Shown here: positions 30,827 through 41,284 of the stretch, one piece after another
Layout: each line of letters starts with the position of its first letter
Numbering within the stretch: the stretch's first letter is position 1
Assembly: GCA_020796225.1 (NCBI GenBank)
Contig: CM036758.1
Coordinates: 71,708,366-71,772,365 of the forward strand
DNA: 64,000 nucleotides
DNA from: Arion vulgaris
Lineage: Eukaryota; Mollusca; Gastropoda; Stylommatophora; Arionidae
Direction of reading: 5' to 3'
Position numbers and translations under genes: made by a program
The notes under the pieces: generated by a model
What the model was told of the DNA's origin: nothing
Database searches by the model: none
The model's input: only the letters and a program-made list of their open reading frames with translations

Positions 30827-30992
30827 CAGTGGCGGCTTGTGGTCATTTTTCTCGGTGGGGCCAGACACACATTTTCGGAAAAAAATCATGGTTTTTGCAG
30901 TATTTTCTATTATTTGTCTATTCCGGAAGTTATTCCCTCTCGACTTTTAGTGGGGCCGTGCCCCACTGGCCCTTAATAACGAGCCGCCCCTG
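30827..30992. mobile_element. hAT-type MITE
   Basis: 166 bp from CAGTGGCGGCTTGTGGTCAT to ACGAGCCGCCCCTG. Flanks GATATATA (30819-30826) and GATACATA (30993-31000) match at 7 of 8 positions. Confidence 0.9.
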
Positions 30993-31004
30993 GATACATA
31001 TATA

Positions 31005-31115
31005 GATAGATGGATGGCTAAATATAGTGACTGACAGACAGCCAGACAGACAGACAGTGAGGCAGGCAAACAGACAAACGAACAGACAGACAAACGGACA
31101 GACAGACAGATAAAT
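31005..31115. repeat. degenerate (CAGA)n microsatellite
   Basis: ACAGACAGCCAGACAGACAG and similar CAGA/AAACAGA repeats follow the MITE duplication. Confidence 0.85.
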
Positions 31116-31174
31116 AGAAGTGCTGACGTGGAAACAGATATAGTGCATATAATGACAGAATAGAAATATAGATA

Positions 31175-32233
31175 ACTATATAAAGGATTACAGCCTATGG
31201 AAGATACTAAGACAATACGGCGTACCGCAGAAGCTTGTCAACATCATAGCCCTCTTCTATAAAGATTTCTCCTGCAACCTAAAGAATTCCAACAAAACAT
31301 TCCCAGTAAAATCTGGTGTAAGACAGGGATGCGTAATGTCCTCTCTTTGTTTAGTATTACAATTGACTGGGTGCTAAAAATGCCATAAAACAACAAGCAC
31401 CAAGAGGAATAAGATGGACCCCTTTCGAGATGCTTGAGGACCTGGACTTTGCAGACGATATAGCCCTGGTGTCACACAAATATGAACATATACAAGAGAA
31501 AAGTACAATACTTCACAGCACGGCAAAGACAGTAGGCCTCAAAACAAACACAGGAAAAACAAAAATTATGACAAACAGTGAAATCCAACAACCAGTAATG
31601 TTAGAAAATGAAACACTGGAAAGGGTTGATCAATTTACATATCTTGGTAGCGTACTGACACTATATGGTGGCACAGAGGAAGATATAAAATCACGTCTAA
31701 GTAAGGCCAGAACCGCTTTTGCCAGAATGAAACCAGTATGGAAGTCCAAAATCTACAATAGGACCACAAAGCTTAAACTCTATAAAAGCATTGTTTTGCC
31801 AGTTTTGCTCTACGGATCGGAGTGTTGGAGGATGACCAAAGGAGATACTAGCAGGCTGTCAGTTTTCCACCACTCTTGTCTTCGCAGAATCTTGGGAATC
31901 TTTTGGCCAGTAAAAATATCCAATAACCAACTACTCCAAGATACAAGACAAGAGGCAATGAATGACATACTCAAAAAGAGAAGATGGAAATGGCTCGGAC
32001 ATGTTATGAGAATGAGACAAGAAATGCCTGCAAGGGTAGCCCTCACTTGGACACCAGAAGGAAAGAGAAAGAAAGGCAGACAACGGACAACATGGAGGCG
32101 CATGATGGAAGAGGAACTGGACACCGCATCTCTGACGTGGGGCTCTGCGCTGAAGGTTGCACGGACAGGAGAGCATGGAAAGTCCTTTCTGAAGCCCCAT
32201 GTGTCACTAGGCATGACGGGATTAAGTAAGTAA
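31175..32233 (+). pseudogene. LINE reverse transcriptase, partial, nearly intact C-terminal half
   Basis: The longest RT in the window. The first part, with two frame defects near 31350-31430, reads LRQYGVPQKLVNIIALFYKD, then VKSGVRQGCVMSS and WVLK. An unbroken 267-codon stretch then carries the catalytic motif LDFADDIALVSH, the TYLGSVLT motif, YGSECWRMTKGD, CLRRILGIFWPVKIS, RRWKWLGHVMRM, a GRQRTTWRR tail, and a stop at 32231-32233. The FADD box holds two of the catalytic aspartates. The endonuclease and N-terminal RT are missing (5' truncation). It lies in the intron between the exons at 32443 and 30508, opposite in orientation to the host gene. Confidence 0.9.
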
Positions 32234-32442
32234 AGTAATATAAAGGATTAAAGAGTTTGAGATATATAATTTATAAATGTACTACTGAATTATCAGAGAA
32301 TTTTCACACGTGAGGAAAGGAATTAGTCATCCTACCTCTTACACGCTAGGAGCCTAGAAATATGAAGTGAAATGATTTCATACCCTAAGGTCTGGTTAGG
32401 CTACGAACATTAAAAAAAAATTTATTAGTATGAACAACTCAC

Positions 32443-32576
32443 CTGGCTGCTCGCAGGTACATAAGAAGATCCCCATCCACCACTCTGTTAGGTCTCCATC
32501 GTATCTCTTCTCTGAGTTCACATTTCTCAGGCATGTCCAACGGGCTAGTGCCGGGCTTGCATTCTGGTAGCCGAGC
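32443..32576 (-). CDS. RERE: Atrophin/RERE-family exon (ELM2 N-terminal half)
   Basis: A 134-nt exon: 44 codons from ARLPECKPG to DGDLLMYLRAA, plus AG that forms an arginine codon with the next exon. The acceptor is TAATAAAATCCAG, with a weak pyrimidine tract, and the donor is GTGAGTT. The preceding exon ends RVGPSHQ, so the join gives GPSHQARLP, matching RERE (GPSHQAKLP). The LLMYLRAAR string is a hallmark of the family. The middle of the exon is less conserved. Confidence 0.93.
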
Positions 32577-32664
32577 CTGGATTTTATTAAAAGTAAAGAC
32601 AAAGTGCGGTTGGTGAAATCGTAAAGACTAGTGGCGTATTTTGCTGAAGTCGCCAACTAGTAAA

Positions 32665-32815
32665 TAGGGTATAAAGGCGAAGGAAGACCTTCACCGTTCC
32701 GGGTTTCCCAATATGGCTCAGAAATGATAAGCCACCTGCCAAGTGTGTTACACAAAGCACGAACTCCGTAGCTTCAGAAACAATCCTATGGATCTCCAGA
32801 AAAAGTTGCACAATT
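32665..32815 (-). mobile_element. SINE-B fragment
   Basis: Minus-strand body: TTCCGGGTTTCCCAATATGG, GCCACCTGCCAAGTGTG, ACAAAGCACGAACTCCGTAG. The head is truncated where the 19-bp array begins. Confidence 0.75.
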
Positions 32816-32835
32816 TACTCGATCTTCAGATCACC

Positions 32836-34174
32836 AAATAATAAACATACTGTCAAATAATAAACATACTGTCAAATAATAAACATACTGTCAAATAATA
32901 AACATACTGTCAAATAATAAACATACTGTCAAATAATAAACATACTGTCAAATAATAAACATACTGTCAAATAATAAACGTACTGTCAAATAATAAACGT
33001 ACTGTCAAATAATAAACATACTGTCAAATAATAAACATACTGTCAAATAATAAACATACTGTCAAATAATAAACATACTGTCAAATAATAAACGTACTGT
33101 CAAATAATAAAAATACTGTCAAATAATAAACATACTGTCAAATAATAAACATACTGTCAAATAATAAACGTACTGTCAAATAATAAACGTACTGTCAAAT
33201 AATAAACGTACTGTCAAATAATAAACATACTGTCAAATAATAAACATACTGTCAAATAATAAACATACTGTCAAATAATAAACATACTGTCAAATAATAA
33301 ACATACTGTCAAATAATAAACATACTGTCAAATAATAAACATACTGTCAAATAATAAACATACTGTCAAATAATAAACATACTGTCAAATAATAAACGTA
33401 CTGTCAAATAATAAAAATACTGTCAAATAATAAACATACTGTCAAATAATAAACATACTGTCAAATAATAAACGTACTGTCAAATAATAAACGTACTGTC
33501 AAATAATAAACGTACTGTCAAATAATAAACATACTGTCAAATAATAAACATACTGTCAAATAATAAACATACTGTCAAATAATAAACATACTGTCAAATA
33601 ATAAACATACTGTCAAATAATAAACATACTGTCAAATAATAAACATACTGTCAAATAATAAACATACTGTCAAATAATAAACGTACTGTCAAATAATAAA
33701 CATACTGTCAAATAATAAACATACTGTCAAATAGTAAACATACTGTCAAATAGTAAACATACTGTCAAATAATAAACATACTGTCAAATAATAAACGTAC
33801 TGTCAAATAGTAAACATACTGTCAAATAATAAACATACTGTCAAATAATAAACATACTGTCAAATAGTAAACATACTGTCAAATAATAAACATACTGTCA
33901 AATAATAAACGTACTGTCAAATAGTAAACATACTGTCAAATAATAAACATACTGTCAAATAATAAACGTACTGTCAAATAATAAACATACTGTCAAATAA
34001 TAAACATACTGTCAAATAATAAACGTACTGTCAAATAATAAACATACTGTCAAATAATAAACGTACTGTCAAATAATAAACATACTGTCAAATAATAAAC
34101 ATACTGTCAAATAATAAACGTACTGTCAAATAATAAACATACTGTCAAATAATAAACATACTGTCAAATAGTAA
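32836..34174. repeat. 19-bp minisatellite, about 70 units
   Basis: Unit CAAATAATAAACATACTGT with CGT, AAA and TAG variants. Variant order is not random: the series CGT, AAA, CAT, CAT, CGT, CGT, CGT at about 33095-33210 recurs about 304 bp (16 units) later at about 33400-33510, showing a higher-order duplication. The array lies in the intron between the exons at 35553 and 32576. Confidence 0.97.
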
Positions 34175-34181
34175 CATTTCT

Positions 34182-34395
34182 CTAAAGGTAAACAGGTTAG
34201 CTTCATTGTACCGGTTTCCTCATATGGTTCGGTTACTCTGTAGAAATTGCATATTTTCTGTCGAGAGTGTTGCACGGATCACGTCCTACGTAGCACCAGT
34301 AAAAATCATAAGGGATCCGAAGAAAACATGCACTTGTGAACCGAGCGACGCTGTTTTTTGTGCGTGAATTGGAACCCACGGCTTTAAAGGTAAGC
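34182..34395 (-). mobile_element. SINE-B copy, diverged
   Basis: TTAGCTTCATTGTACCGG, CATATGGTTCGGTTAC and CTGTCGAGAGTGTTGCAC mark the body, and GGAACCCACGGCTTTAAAG marks the head region. Confidence 0.75.
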
Positions 34396-34404
34396 TGCTG
34401 CCGC

Positions 34405-34690
34405 CTGCCTGGCCAGCGTGTTCGTAGCGCATTGGACTACGGGTGACAAGCTCCCTGTGAGTGCGGGTTCAATTCCGCGGCTGGCAGAAAAACCACAGGT
34501 TCTCCAGATTTACGGTGTTCGTGGCACCGAACCGAAGGGTTACGATGTCCATGGCCCCGAACCGAAGGGTTACGATGTCCATGACACCGAACCGAAGGGT
34601 TACGATGTCCGTGGCACCGAACCGAAGGGTTACGATGTCCATGGTACCGATCCGAAGAGCTGAAAGCTCAAGTACTTCTAGATCAGGAAA
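34405..34690 (+). mobile_element. SINE-A copy with internal 30-bp expansion
   Basis: The head CCAGCGTGTTCGTAGCGCAT is typical. The body motif CACCGAACCGAAGGGTTACG plus ATGTCCATGG, present once in other copies, is repeated four times here before the normal end GAGCTGAAAGCTCAAGTACT. Because the unit is 30 bp, an 81-codon open frame with GYDVHGTEPK repeats results; it has no sign of being a gene. Confidence 0.92.
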
Positions 34691-34856
34691 AAAAAAGCAG
34701 CCCCTTCGTCACAAGGACTCCCATAAAATCTCTTGGAAATCTTTCTACGACGCTATAGTCACTTCTCTTTAGCATGTATGTATAACATTTTCGTCTCTAC
34801 AAATGGTAGACTTTACTGTGACAACTTCTGAGTTTGCTTATGTCTCTCTTTGCCTT
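34691..34856. other. unassigned
   Basis: No recognised element lies between SINE-A and SINE-D2. Confidence 0.4.
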
Positions 34857-35113
34857 TTTATCTTCTTCTTCTTTGCGTTCGTTCTTTACGACCACAATTT
34901 TAATCACTCTCTCTGATATGTTTGATCTTTGCCAAGAACGTGTATACGTTGCACATTGGTTTGGTAGGTCCTTAAACGCATAGACTTCTACACGTTTAGG
35001 ACATGTGCATCCGATTTCAGCCAAACCTTCTTAGTCGTCTTTTACGACATGCGTAGCAGGTAACAGTGGTTCTATTCTTTACACCCGAAATTTGGGCCCC
35101 GATAATCAATCGG
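34857..35113 (-). mobile_element. SINE-D2 copy
   Basis: Full-length minus-strand D2 from TTCTTCTTCTTTGCGTTCGT to GATAATCAATCGGGCGG. Flanking GCCTTTTT at both ends may be a short target duplication. Confidence 0.88.
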
Positions 35114-35552
35114 GCGGCCTTTTTTCCCTCATCTCTAAGTCTCTTTTCAGAAGATTCTGCACTTTGCGTAATGTTGTTTTCAACATAACCAGGTCATCAG
35201 CTAGTTTTTTCCATTTATTGGGACAGATAGAAAAGTTTTTCATTAAGGCCTTGCAGACATTATATCAGCATTATATCTGACCAGTGGTCTGCTTTGGTAC
35301 ATATTCCCTTCCGAAAGTTCACAGAACAACACTTGTGGTATGTTGCTATTGTCCAATCTTGAATAGAACTGAAGCCGTGTATAAGGGAACACACATCAGA
35401 CACTAAGGATTATATATAGAGATGTGTCAAAGGTATAAGAATAAAACTGAAGAAAAGTTTCAAGAAATCCATTGCAGTTAACCTTTGATGTGGCGATATC
35501 ACAGGTAGATCATGACGATGACGGTGAAAAAAGGTGAGTTAGAAAGTCTTAC
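35114..35552. other. intronic sequence next to an exon
   Basis: No element is recognised. It adjoins the splice donor at 35552. Confidence 0.45.
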
Positions 35553-35706
35553 CTGGTGGCTCGGCCCCACCCTGATCTCGCCCTGTGTGGTAGCCAGCCT
35601 CCTGTTGTCAGGCCTGTAGGCGAGGATGTAGAAGAAGTGGTCAGGTCGGGGAACAAAGCTACAGGCTGACCTCAGGTCAGTGTATTGAACCACGTGACAC
35701 TTGCCC
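35553..35706 (-). CDS. RERE: Atrophin/RERE-family exon (BAH end, ELM2 start)
   Basis: A 154-nt exon. Its first base completes an arginine codon from the exon at 47201-47297. It then encodes 51 residues: GKCHVVQYTDLRSACSFVPR, PDHFFYILAYRPDNRRLAT and TQGEIRVGPSHQ. The acceptor is TTTCCTCCATTTCAG and the donor is GTAAGACT. RGKC, FFYILxYxPxxRRL and TQGEIRVGPSHQ are near-invariant in RERE/Atrophin proteins. This region closes the BAH domain and opens ELM2, used in nuclear co-repressor assembly. No frameshift or stop is present. Confidence 0.95.
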
Positions 35707-35761
35707 CTGAAATGGAGGAAAATTATATGTAAATCAAAGTTGTGTAAGATTTTCAAAAAGC

Positions 35762-35952
35762 GTCTAAAGGCGAAGAATTGACCTCATTGCATTGTGTGAC
35801 AAGCTCCCTGTGAGTGCGGGTCCAATTCCGCAGGCTGGCAGAAAAGCCATAGGTTCTCCAGATTTACGGTGTTCCTGGCCCCGAACCGAAGGGTTACGAT
35901 GTCCATGGCACCGAGCCGAAGAGCTGAAAGCTCAAACGGTTCTGGATCAGTA
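35762..35952 (+). mobile_element. SINE-A 3' part joined to a SINE-B end
   Basis: AAAGGCGAAGAATTGACCTC at 35765 is a minus-strand SINE-B tail. It is fused at about 35794 to a plus-strand SINE-A beginning inside the head (GTGACAAGCTCCCTGTGAGT) and ending CAAACGGTTCTGGATCAG. This is a chimeric junction of two truncated SINEs. Confidence 0.8.
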
Positions 35953-35974
35953 AAAAATAAAAATTGGTTAGCCC

Positions 35975-36125
35975 ATATCACTTCCTCCTGCTGGCAGAAA
36001 TGGCCGCCACTTAACGCTTCTGACTGATTTTTGCGTGAATGATTGCTTTCAGTTATCAGAGGACTATCATCATAGGACTCCAAACATGCCCATAGGTGCT
36101 CCGATCTCCGCCTCAACAAATCCAG
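35975..36125 (-). mobile_element. SINE-E-like fragment
   Basis: GCTTCTGACTGATTTTTGCG matches the SINE-E segment at about 51070. Flanking sequence GGTGCTCCGATCTCCGCC also resembles the end of the open frame at 25164-25433. Confidence 0.55.
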
Positions 36126-36510
36126 CAGTGGCCTAACACGCCAATTCGATGTTGATTAATCAATATCTTTGATTTTCTTATTTTCATGATTGCGTTTCTT
36201 ATCATCAGTGTTTCTTGGAATTCAGGCAAGCATTCTCCAACTTCAGAAGTACCGTAATACATTAACATATGATGGTTCTCTGAATCAATTACTCAATCAA
36301 ACAATCAATGAATGCAATATTAATTACTTCTTGGTATGCTGGTACAAACTAGGAGACTATTAATAGCTCATCTCCTAATGTTTTCTTCCTACTTAATGCG
36401 TTACTCTCCTCTTGCCCGCTTTGCTTCTATTATTATTGTTAACAGTGATATGTCTTAATTTGGAGGCACATCTAATCTAATAGCTTGTCTTGTGTAGAGT
36501 TTTACCACCT
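36126..36510. other. unassigned
   Basis: TTCTCCAACTTCAGAAGTAC at about 36233 recurs near 13078; otherwise nothing is recognised. Confidence 0.4.
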
Positions 36511-36660
36511 TAGAAGAATGAGAAGAAAAATAATGAGAAGTAGAATGAGAAAAAGTAGAATGAGAAGAAGTAGAATGAGAAGACATAGAAGAAGAATGAG
36601 AAGAAGAAGTAGAAGAAGAAGACGAAGTAGAAGAAAAAGAATGAGAAGATAACTAGAATT
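36511..36660. repeat. purine-rich AGAATGAGAAGAAGTAGA repeat
   Basis: Degenerate tandem AGAAGTAGAATGAGAAGA-type units. Confidence 0.85.
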
Positions 36661-37110
36661 AAGAAAAGTGGATTCTATAAAATCAGGAAAAGATAACTAT
36701 TTTTTAGTTGATTTCATCGCTAACCTCCAGACTATTTACAATGACAAACTGTCATTTCTCAAACAACTGTTTCTCATTCTCACACTTGGCATCCCAACAG
36801 TCACTCAGTCCGCTCGACAGCTACACCACCTCCGAATGTTAAAGCAAATAATGACACAGTCTGGTAGCAATCCGGAGAGATTTTTCCAACAAATTATTTC
36901 TCCCTAAATACATACAGACACGGAGATTTACACCAACATTGAACAGGTTTAAGTAAGGAAATACCAAAATAAATTACGCATTCAATTTGTATCAGCAAAA
37001 TTGCGAAACAAATCTATATTTGAAATCATTAACGGTAAGTGATTTTTTTAATCTTCGAATTTAAAATCGACATTTTACATTTTTCTCTCTTACATTTCTT
37101 GTGAGGGTGT
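36661..37110. other. unassigned, one short open frame
   Basis: A 79-codon frame at 36668-36907 has no recognised motif or splice context and is probably chance. Confidence 0.35.
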
Positions 37111-37410
37111 TGTAGATAAGAGCCGGACAGGAACCCATGATGACCCAGGTCAAGAGGAGAAAATGGCGATGGGTAGAGCATACCCTAAGGAAGACACAGT
37201 CGAGTGTCACTAGATAAGTACTTGAGTGGAACCACCAGGGAAAACGAAAAAAGAGGACGCCATAAACAGACCTGGAGACGAAGTCTTCTTGAGAAACTGA
37301 CGAGTGCTGAACTGTCCTGGGAGACCAGACAGAGAACAGCCAGAGACAGAGAAGAGTGACAAACAACTGTTGAGGCCCTATGGCCCACGAGGAACGGAGA
37401 GGAATGAATA
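37111..37410 (+). mobile_element. LINE RT C-terminal remnant
   Basis: Frameshifted translation gives MMTQVKRRKWRWVEHTLRK, VTR, LEWNHQGKRKKRTP, then ARDREEW-like and ALWPTRNGEE-like endings. This is the KWRWxGHTLRK...WNPQGKRKxGRP...ALCPTR tail of a widespread animal LINE group, of the same type as 31175-32233. A (GATA)-like tail follows. Confidence 0.75.
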
Positions 37411-37445
37411 AGTAAATAAGTGGTAGATAGATTGATAGATAAGAC

Positions 37446-37975
37446 CAACATCATTGTACTTCGGTGAGTAACCACGTGTCCTCCGATCTCTTTCTTACAT
37501 TGTACTTCGGTGAGTAACCACGTGTCCTCCGATCTCTTTCTTACATTGTACTTCGGTGAGTAACCACGTGTCCTCCGATCTCTTTCTTACATTGTACTTC
37601 GGTGAGTAACCACGTGTCCTCCGATCTCTTTCTTACATAAAAAGACCTCAACGGCAGTGCACGATCTTTGCAGCTCCGGCGAGGAACCTCGGTGTAATTC
37701 TGTAGATATTTTTGTAGGAATTTTATTTTAAATCTTTTCTAATTAATTTTGATCGGGCAGAGATTTTCCAGCCTGCTCTTCTCGATTTTTACTTGTTCAA
37801 ATTGAACACGGGACCTACGTTTTATCGTCCGTCTACGATAGGACTAGGAATTTGATCTCTCTTACATTGAGATCAGGGATCTCTGGAATAATATCCAGTT
37901 GGCTCAACGAGGGAGCGAATCTGGTACCTTTAGCACAACAGACGAGCACATAGCCTCCACGCCACAGAGACATAG
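37446..37975 (-). mobile_element. SINE-C copy with internal 46-bp tandem duplication
   Basis: The head at the right (GAGCACATAGCCTCCACGCC on plus) and body CGTCCGTCTACGATAGGACT match SINE-C. Near its 3' end a 46-bp segment starting CATTGTACTTCGGTGAGTAA is present four times (37452-37635) instead of once. Confidence 0.88.
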
Positions 37976-38009
37976 ATACTGATAATGATAAATACAACAA
38001 CATAGAATT

Positions 38010-38245
38010 AGCATTTATCATCAATGAGCAATTTTGTGTTTATCATCCGTGAGTAACTTTGTGTTTATCATCCGTTGAGTAACTTTGTGTTTATCATCCG
38101 TGAGTAACTTTGTGTTTATCATCCGTTGAGTAACTTTGTGTTTATCATCCGTGAGTAATTCTATGTTTATCATCCGTTGAGTAATTCTATGTTTATCATC
38201 CGTTGAGTAATTCTATGTTTATCATCCGCTGAGTAACAATGTATT
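38010..38245. repeat. 25-26-bp minisatellite
   Basis: About nine copies of GAGTAACTTTGTGTTTATCA plus TCCGT(T), with a GAGTAATTCTATG variant in the second half. Confidence 0.95.
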
Positions 38246-38734
38246 GATCATAAATGCGTTTATGATCAATCACTTACTTGGTTTTTATCATTTGAAGGTA
38301 ACTATGCGTTTAACATCCGTGGATAAATATGAGTTTAGCATCCAGGAAGCCAGCATACGAGAATTCCAACAACAAAGCCAGCCTGCGCTTTTATTTGGTT
38401 GGACAATGAAAGTTGATTGTGAACGTTCGACAACTCTGCGTGACACGGAAGCTAATCCATGCCCAGAATGCACGCAGACAATGTTGTCATACAGATCACG
38501 TGTCCAATCCTCTCCATTCATCCAGTCTTGTTCTCTAATCTCACGCATGGCTATGATCTGTAAGCGTTACAGTTATTACATGATTCATTCTTTTCATCTA
38601 TTTTCAAATTGTTCTCACATTTGGCTGTAACTCATTTAGCCTGCTGTGATTTTCTGCACTGATGCTGTATTGAACATCTCCCTCGTCCATAGCTTGATAT
38701 CGTTTAGTCTTCTTTGTGTTTACAACTTCCATTG
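38246..38734. other. unassigned
   Basis: A 128-codon open frame on the plus strand starts inside the minisatellite edge and has no recognisable domain. Confidence 0.35.
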
Positions 38735-39140
38735 ATTATTTTACGCTTTGCTTCAGTAGAGCGGATACAGTTTATGGTATTCATAGCGTACAGAAGAGTA
38801 TCAGTAATGGACTTCATCAAGAAACAACAAATTAAATGGTTCGGTTACATAAGCAGATTACCAACAGACAGTGCACCACAAAGAGCAATGTTGCTCGGAT
38901 ACAGTGGATACAAAGCAAAAGGTGGCCCTGAGAGATAACAGAGGCGACGAAAGACACTGTTTATGAAGCCCACACAAAAGCCCGTTATAGAATTCTCTTC
39001 TTACTCTGAAGCTGTGAGGCAAATCAGGACTGGAGAACAGAAAGAAAGACAAGGCGCATAGAGAGGCTCGCTCCAAGTTTCTCCTTTTTCGACCTGACGC
39101 TGAAAGGCAAAACAGGATTAGAAAATAGATAGATAGACAG
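38735..39140 (+). mobile_element. LINE family-3 C-terminus and 3' UTR, with a second tail
   Basis: Translation shows FIKKQQIKWFGYISRLPTDS, the GYISRLPTDS signature of family 3. The UTR follows (GAGATAACAGAGGCGACGAA, TCTTCTTACTCTGAAGCTGT). A second tail-like copy (GACGCTGAAAGGCAAAACAG) follows at 39092-39130. Confidence 0.8.
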
Positions 39141-39204
39141 AAGCATTATATGCAACGAGTCATTGTCAAATGAGTTCAGAATGAGAGTGATACATAGAAA
39201 CAAT

Positions 39205-39420
39205 ATTGACAAACAGATGCGAGTCATGGACAATAAACAAACAGATCAAACAATATCTAAGGGTCACAGAGATGTGGTTTTACAGAAATATGATGAGAAA
39301 CTCATGGGCTGGTAGAATGCCAAATGTGGAGGTGCTGAAGGAGGTTAAGACACGGAGAAAACGTATTATCAGTATAATAGGCAGTCATCATTTTTCGGAC
39401 ATGTGATGGGGAAGACACCA
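39205..39420 (+). mobile_element. LINE RT C-terminal remnant
   Basis: CESWTINKQIKQYLRVTEMW, YRNMMRNSW, then EVLKEVKTRRK and a truncated FSDM ending. The order matches the CESWTIN...EMWxYRRMLRISW region of LINEs. It directly precedes a second LINE end. Confidence 0.8.
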
Positions 39421-39439
39421 CAGAACGCTCACCATGTGT

Positions 39440-39820
39440 GAAATGAAATGATTGAGGAAGGCAGTGGGAGTCACCAGGAAAGACAGACTACGAAATGAGG
39501 ACATCAGAAGCAGAGTGGGCATAACTTCATGCATCGAATACATCGAAAGACAACAAATGCAGTGGTTTGGACATTTAATGAGAATGAAATACAACCAACC
39601 ACCAATAATAGCATACAATAAAAAGAGATCGGGTACTAGAGCTAAGGGAAGACCAAGAAAAAAATGGATAGACAATATCAAGACCGCACTACATAAACAC
39701 GGCTACAACACAACAAGGGCGACTCATCCAACCCTAGAACGCAAAATAAAGCTCCCATCCCTACGCTTAACGGCAAGAGTGGACAACCAACTACATCTTC
39801 CACCTGGGAATAGACAATAG
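39440..39820 (+). mobile_element. LINE RT C-terminal remnant, family 2, copy 2
   Basis: 122 codons nearly identical to 26346-26733 (VGVTRKDRLRNEDIRSRVGI, WFGHLMRMK, RAKGRPRKKW, PPGNRQ stop). A GATAGATAGAT tail follows. Both copies are on the plus strand 13 kb apart. Confidence 0.88.
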
Positions 39821-39839
39821 ATAGATAGATGGGGAAGAA

Positions 39840-40004
39840 AGGTTTAGAACACATTGTGATAGCCTGTAAAATCCAGGGGAGACGAGACAGAGAGAGACAA
39901 TTTTGGACAGCCTGACTTCATGGTACGGAAGATCGTCAACATCTGAGATGATAGCAGACACCAGAGACAGATATTTATGGAGATCCACGATCGCCTACAC
40001 CATC
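39840..40004 (+). mobile_element. LINE RT C-terminal remnant
   Basis: Frameshifted translation LEHIVIACKIQGRRDRERQF and IADTRDRYLW fits the GKxxGxRxRGRQ...DRxxW end of another LINE lineage. Low conservation. Confidence 0.55.
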
Positions 40005-40275
40005 CCGCACTGCACCTGATGATGAAAGAAAAATAGACCCTGCTTTGTAGAAACTATCGTTACTGTCTGTAGTACCGCATCTTAGGGCGGTGTAGAACAG
40101 GTGGAACGAGCTGGAGGAATTTAATGGCTGCATGGCTAGGCCAGTCGCCACAAAGCTGTTCAGGTTAGGAGTTTTCATTCATGACCACAACAGACAAAAA
40201 TCCTTAGCCTTACCGTGAATTGAACACAGGTCTCCTGTATGGGAGCCACGCTCTATCCATTCGACCAGACGCTCA
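40005..40275 (-). mobile_element. SINE-F copy
   Basis: Minus-strand counterpart of 24517-24758: head TGGATAGAGCGTGGCTCCCA, B-box-like TGTGTTCAATTCACGG, body CAGCTTTGTGGCGACTGGC, and a CCACCTGTTCTACACCGCC end. Confidence 0.8.
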
Positions 40276-40650
40276 ACCGATTATTAAAAATAGAGCATTA
40301 AAAAAATATGGTGAAAAGATAACAATTTCGGAAATGATACAATTTCGTAAATCTATCTTAACTAATGAAGTTAGAGATATGAGGTTGGAGAATGATAAGA
40401 AAAGAAAAGTGAAGGACATAAATATAAAAACAGAGAAGGAAAAGTGAGTTATTAGGCTTGACTACAATCGTCGGAGGAGCGTCAAGACGAATTGATGAGG
40501 AAATAAAGAGGAACGACTTGGAAGATCATCGGAAAATGATAACAAATGTAACTTTAAAAGTCTTCAACATTACAACTAGATTTTAATTACATTTCCGTGC
40601 GAGGAACGGGCACATCTGCTAGTATATACTGTATATATGTTTTGTTTTTT
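40276..40650. other. unassigned
   Basis: A 75-codon lysine-rich open frame at 40220-40447 overlaps SINE-F and is not credible as a gene. Confidence 0.35.
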
Positions 40651-40651
40651 C

Positions 40652-40837
40652 TCGATCCAGAAGCACTTGAGCTTTTCGGCTCGGTGTCATGGACATCGTA
40701 ACCCTTCGGTTCGGTGCCACGAACACCGTCAATCTGGGGAATCTGTGGCTTTTTCTGCCATCCCGCGGAATTGAACCCGCACACACAGAGAGATAGTCAC
40801 CCGTAGTCCAACGCGCTACGAACACGCTGGACAGACG

Positions 40838-40845
<8 letters not shown>
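40652..40845 (-). mobile_element. SINE-A copy beside a (TA)n run
   Basis: Minus-strand copy from TCGATCCAGAAGCACTTGAG to GCTGGACAGACGGGC; a (TA)n microsatellite at 40843-40868 abuts the head end. Confidence 0.88.
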
Positions 40846-40874
<29 letters not shown>

Positions 40875-41146
40875 TATATAGCACTAGTAACAACCGTTAT
40901 AAGAAAGAGAAAATGGGCATATGTTGAACATATTCCGAGAAGAAATGATCAAAGAAGTACAAACCAGACATTAAAGTAGGAGGCAAAGGGTTCCCCCAAA
41001 AAGGGGGCCCTAGTGAAACAGTGAAATGAACAAGAGATATGGAACTCAATTTCATAGAAGAGATTGAGTAAGTTGCCCAGGACAGAACGGTATGGAAAAA
41101 TTACTTGTAGACCACATGTAGTATATAACGGTACGAAAGGAATTTG

Positions 41147-41177
<31 letters not shown>

Positions 41178-41280
41178 GGTCTCAGTTCCATGGAGGAGAT
41201 TGAGCGAGTTGCCCAGGATAAAGCGGTATGGATAAATTGCTTGCAGGCTCTATGTAACGTATAACGGTACGAGAGGAATT
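40875..41280 (+). mobile_element. LINE C-terminal remnant with duplicated end
   Basis: Homologous to 6235-6450: GTTATAAGAAAGAGAAAATG, GATATGGAACTCAATTTCAT and GAGTTGCCCAGGAYA-type tails. The tail (GGTATGGAWAAATTRCTTG) occurs at 41085 and again at 41228, separated by a (TA)n run at 41147-41173. Confidence 0.7.
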
Positions 41281-41284
41281 ATTA

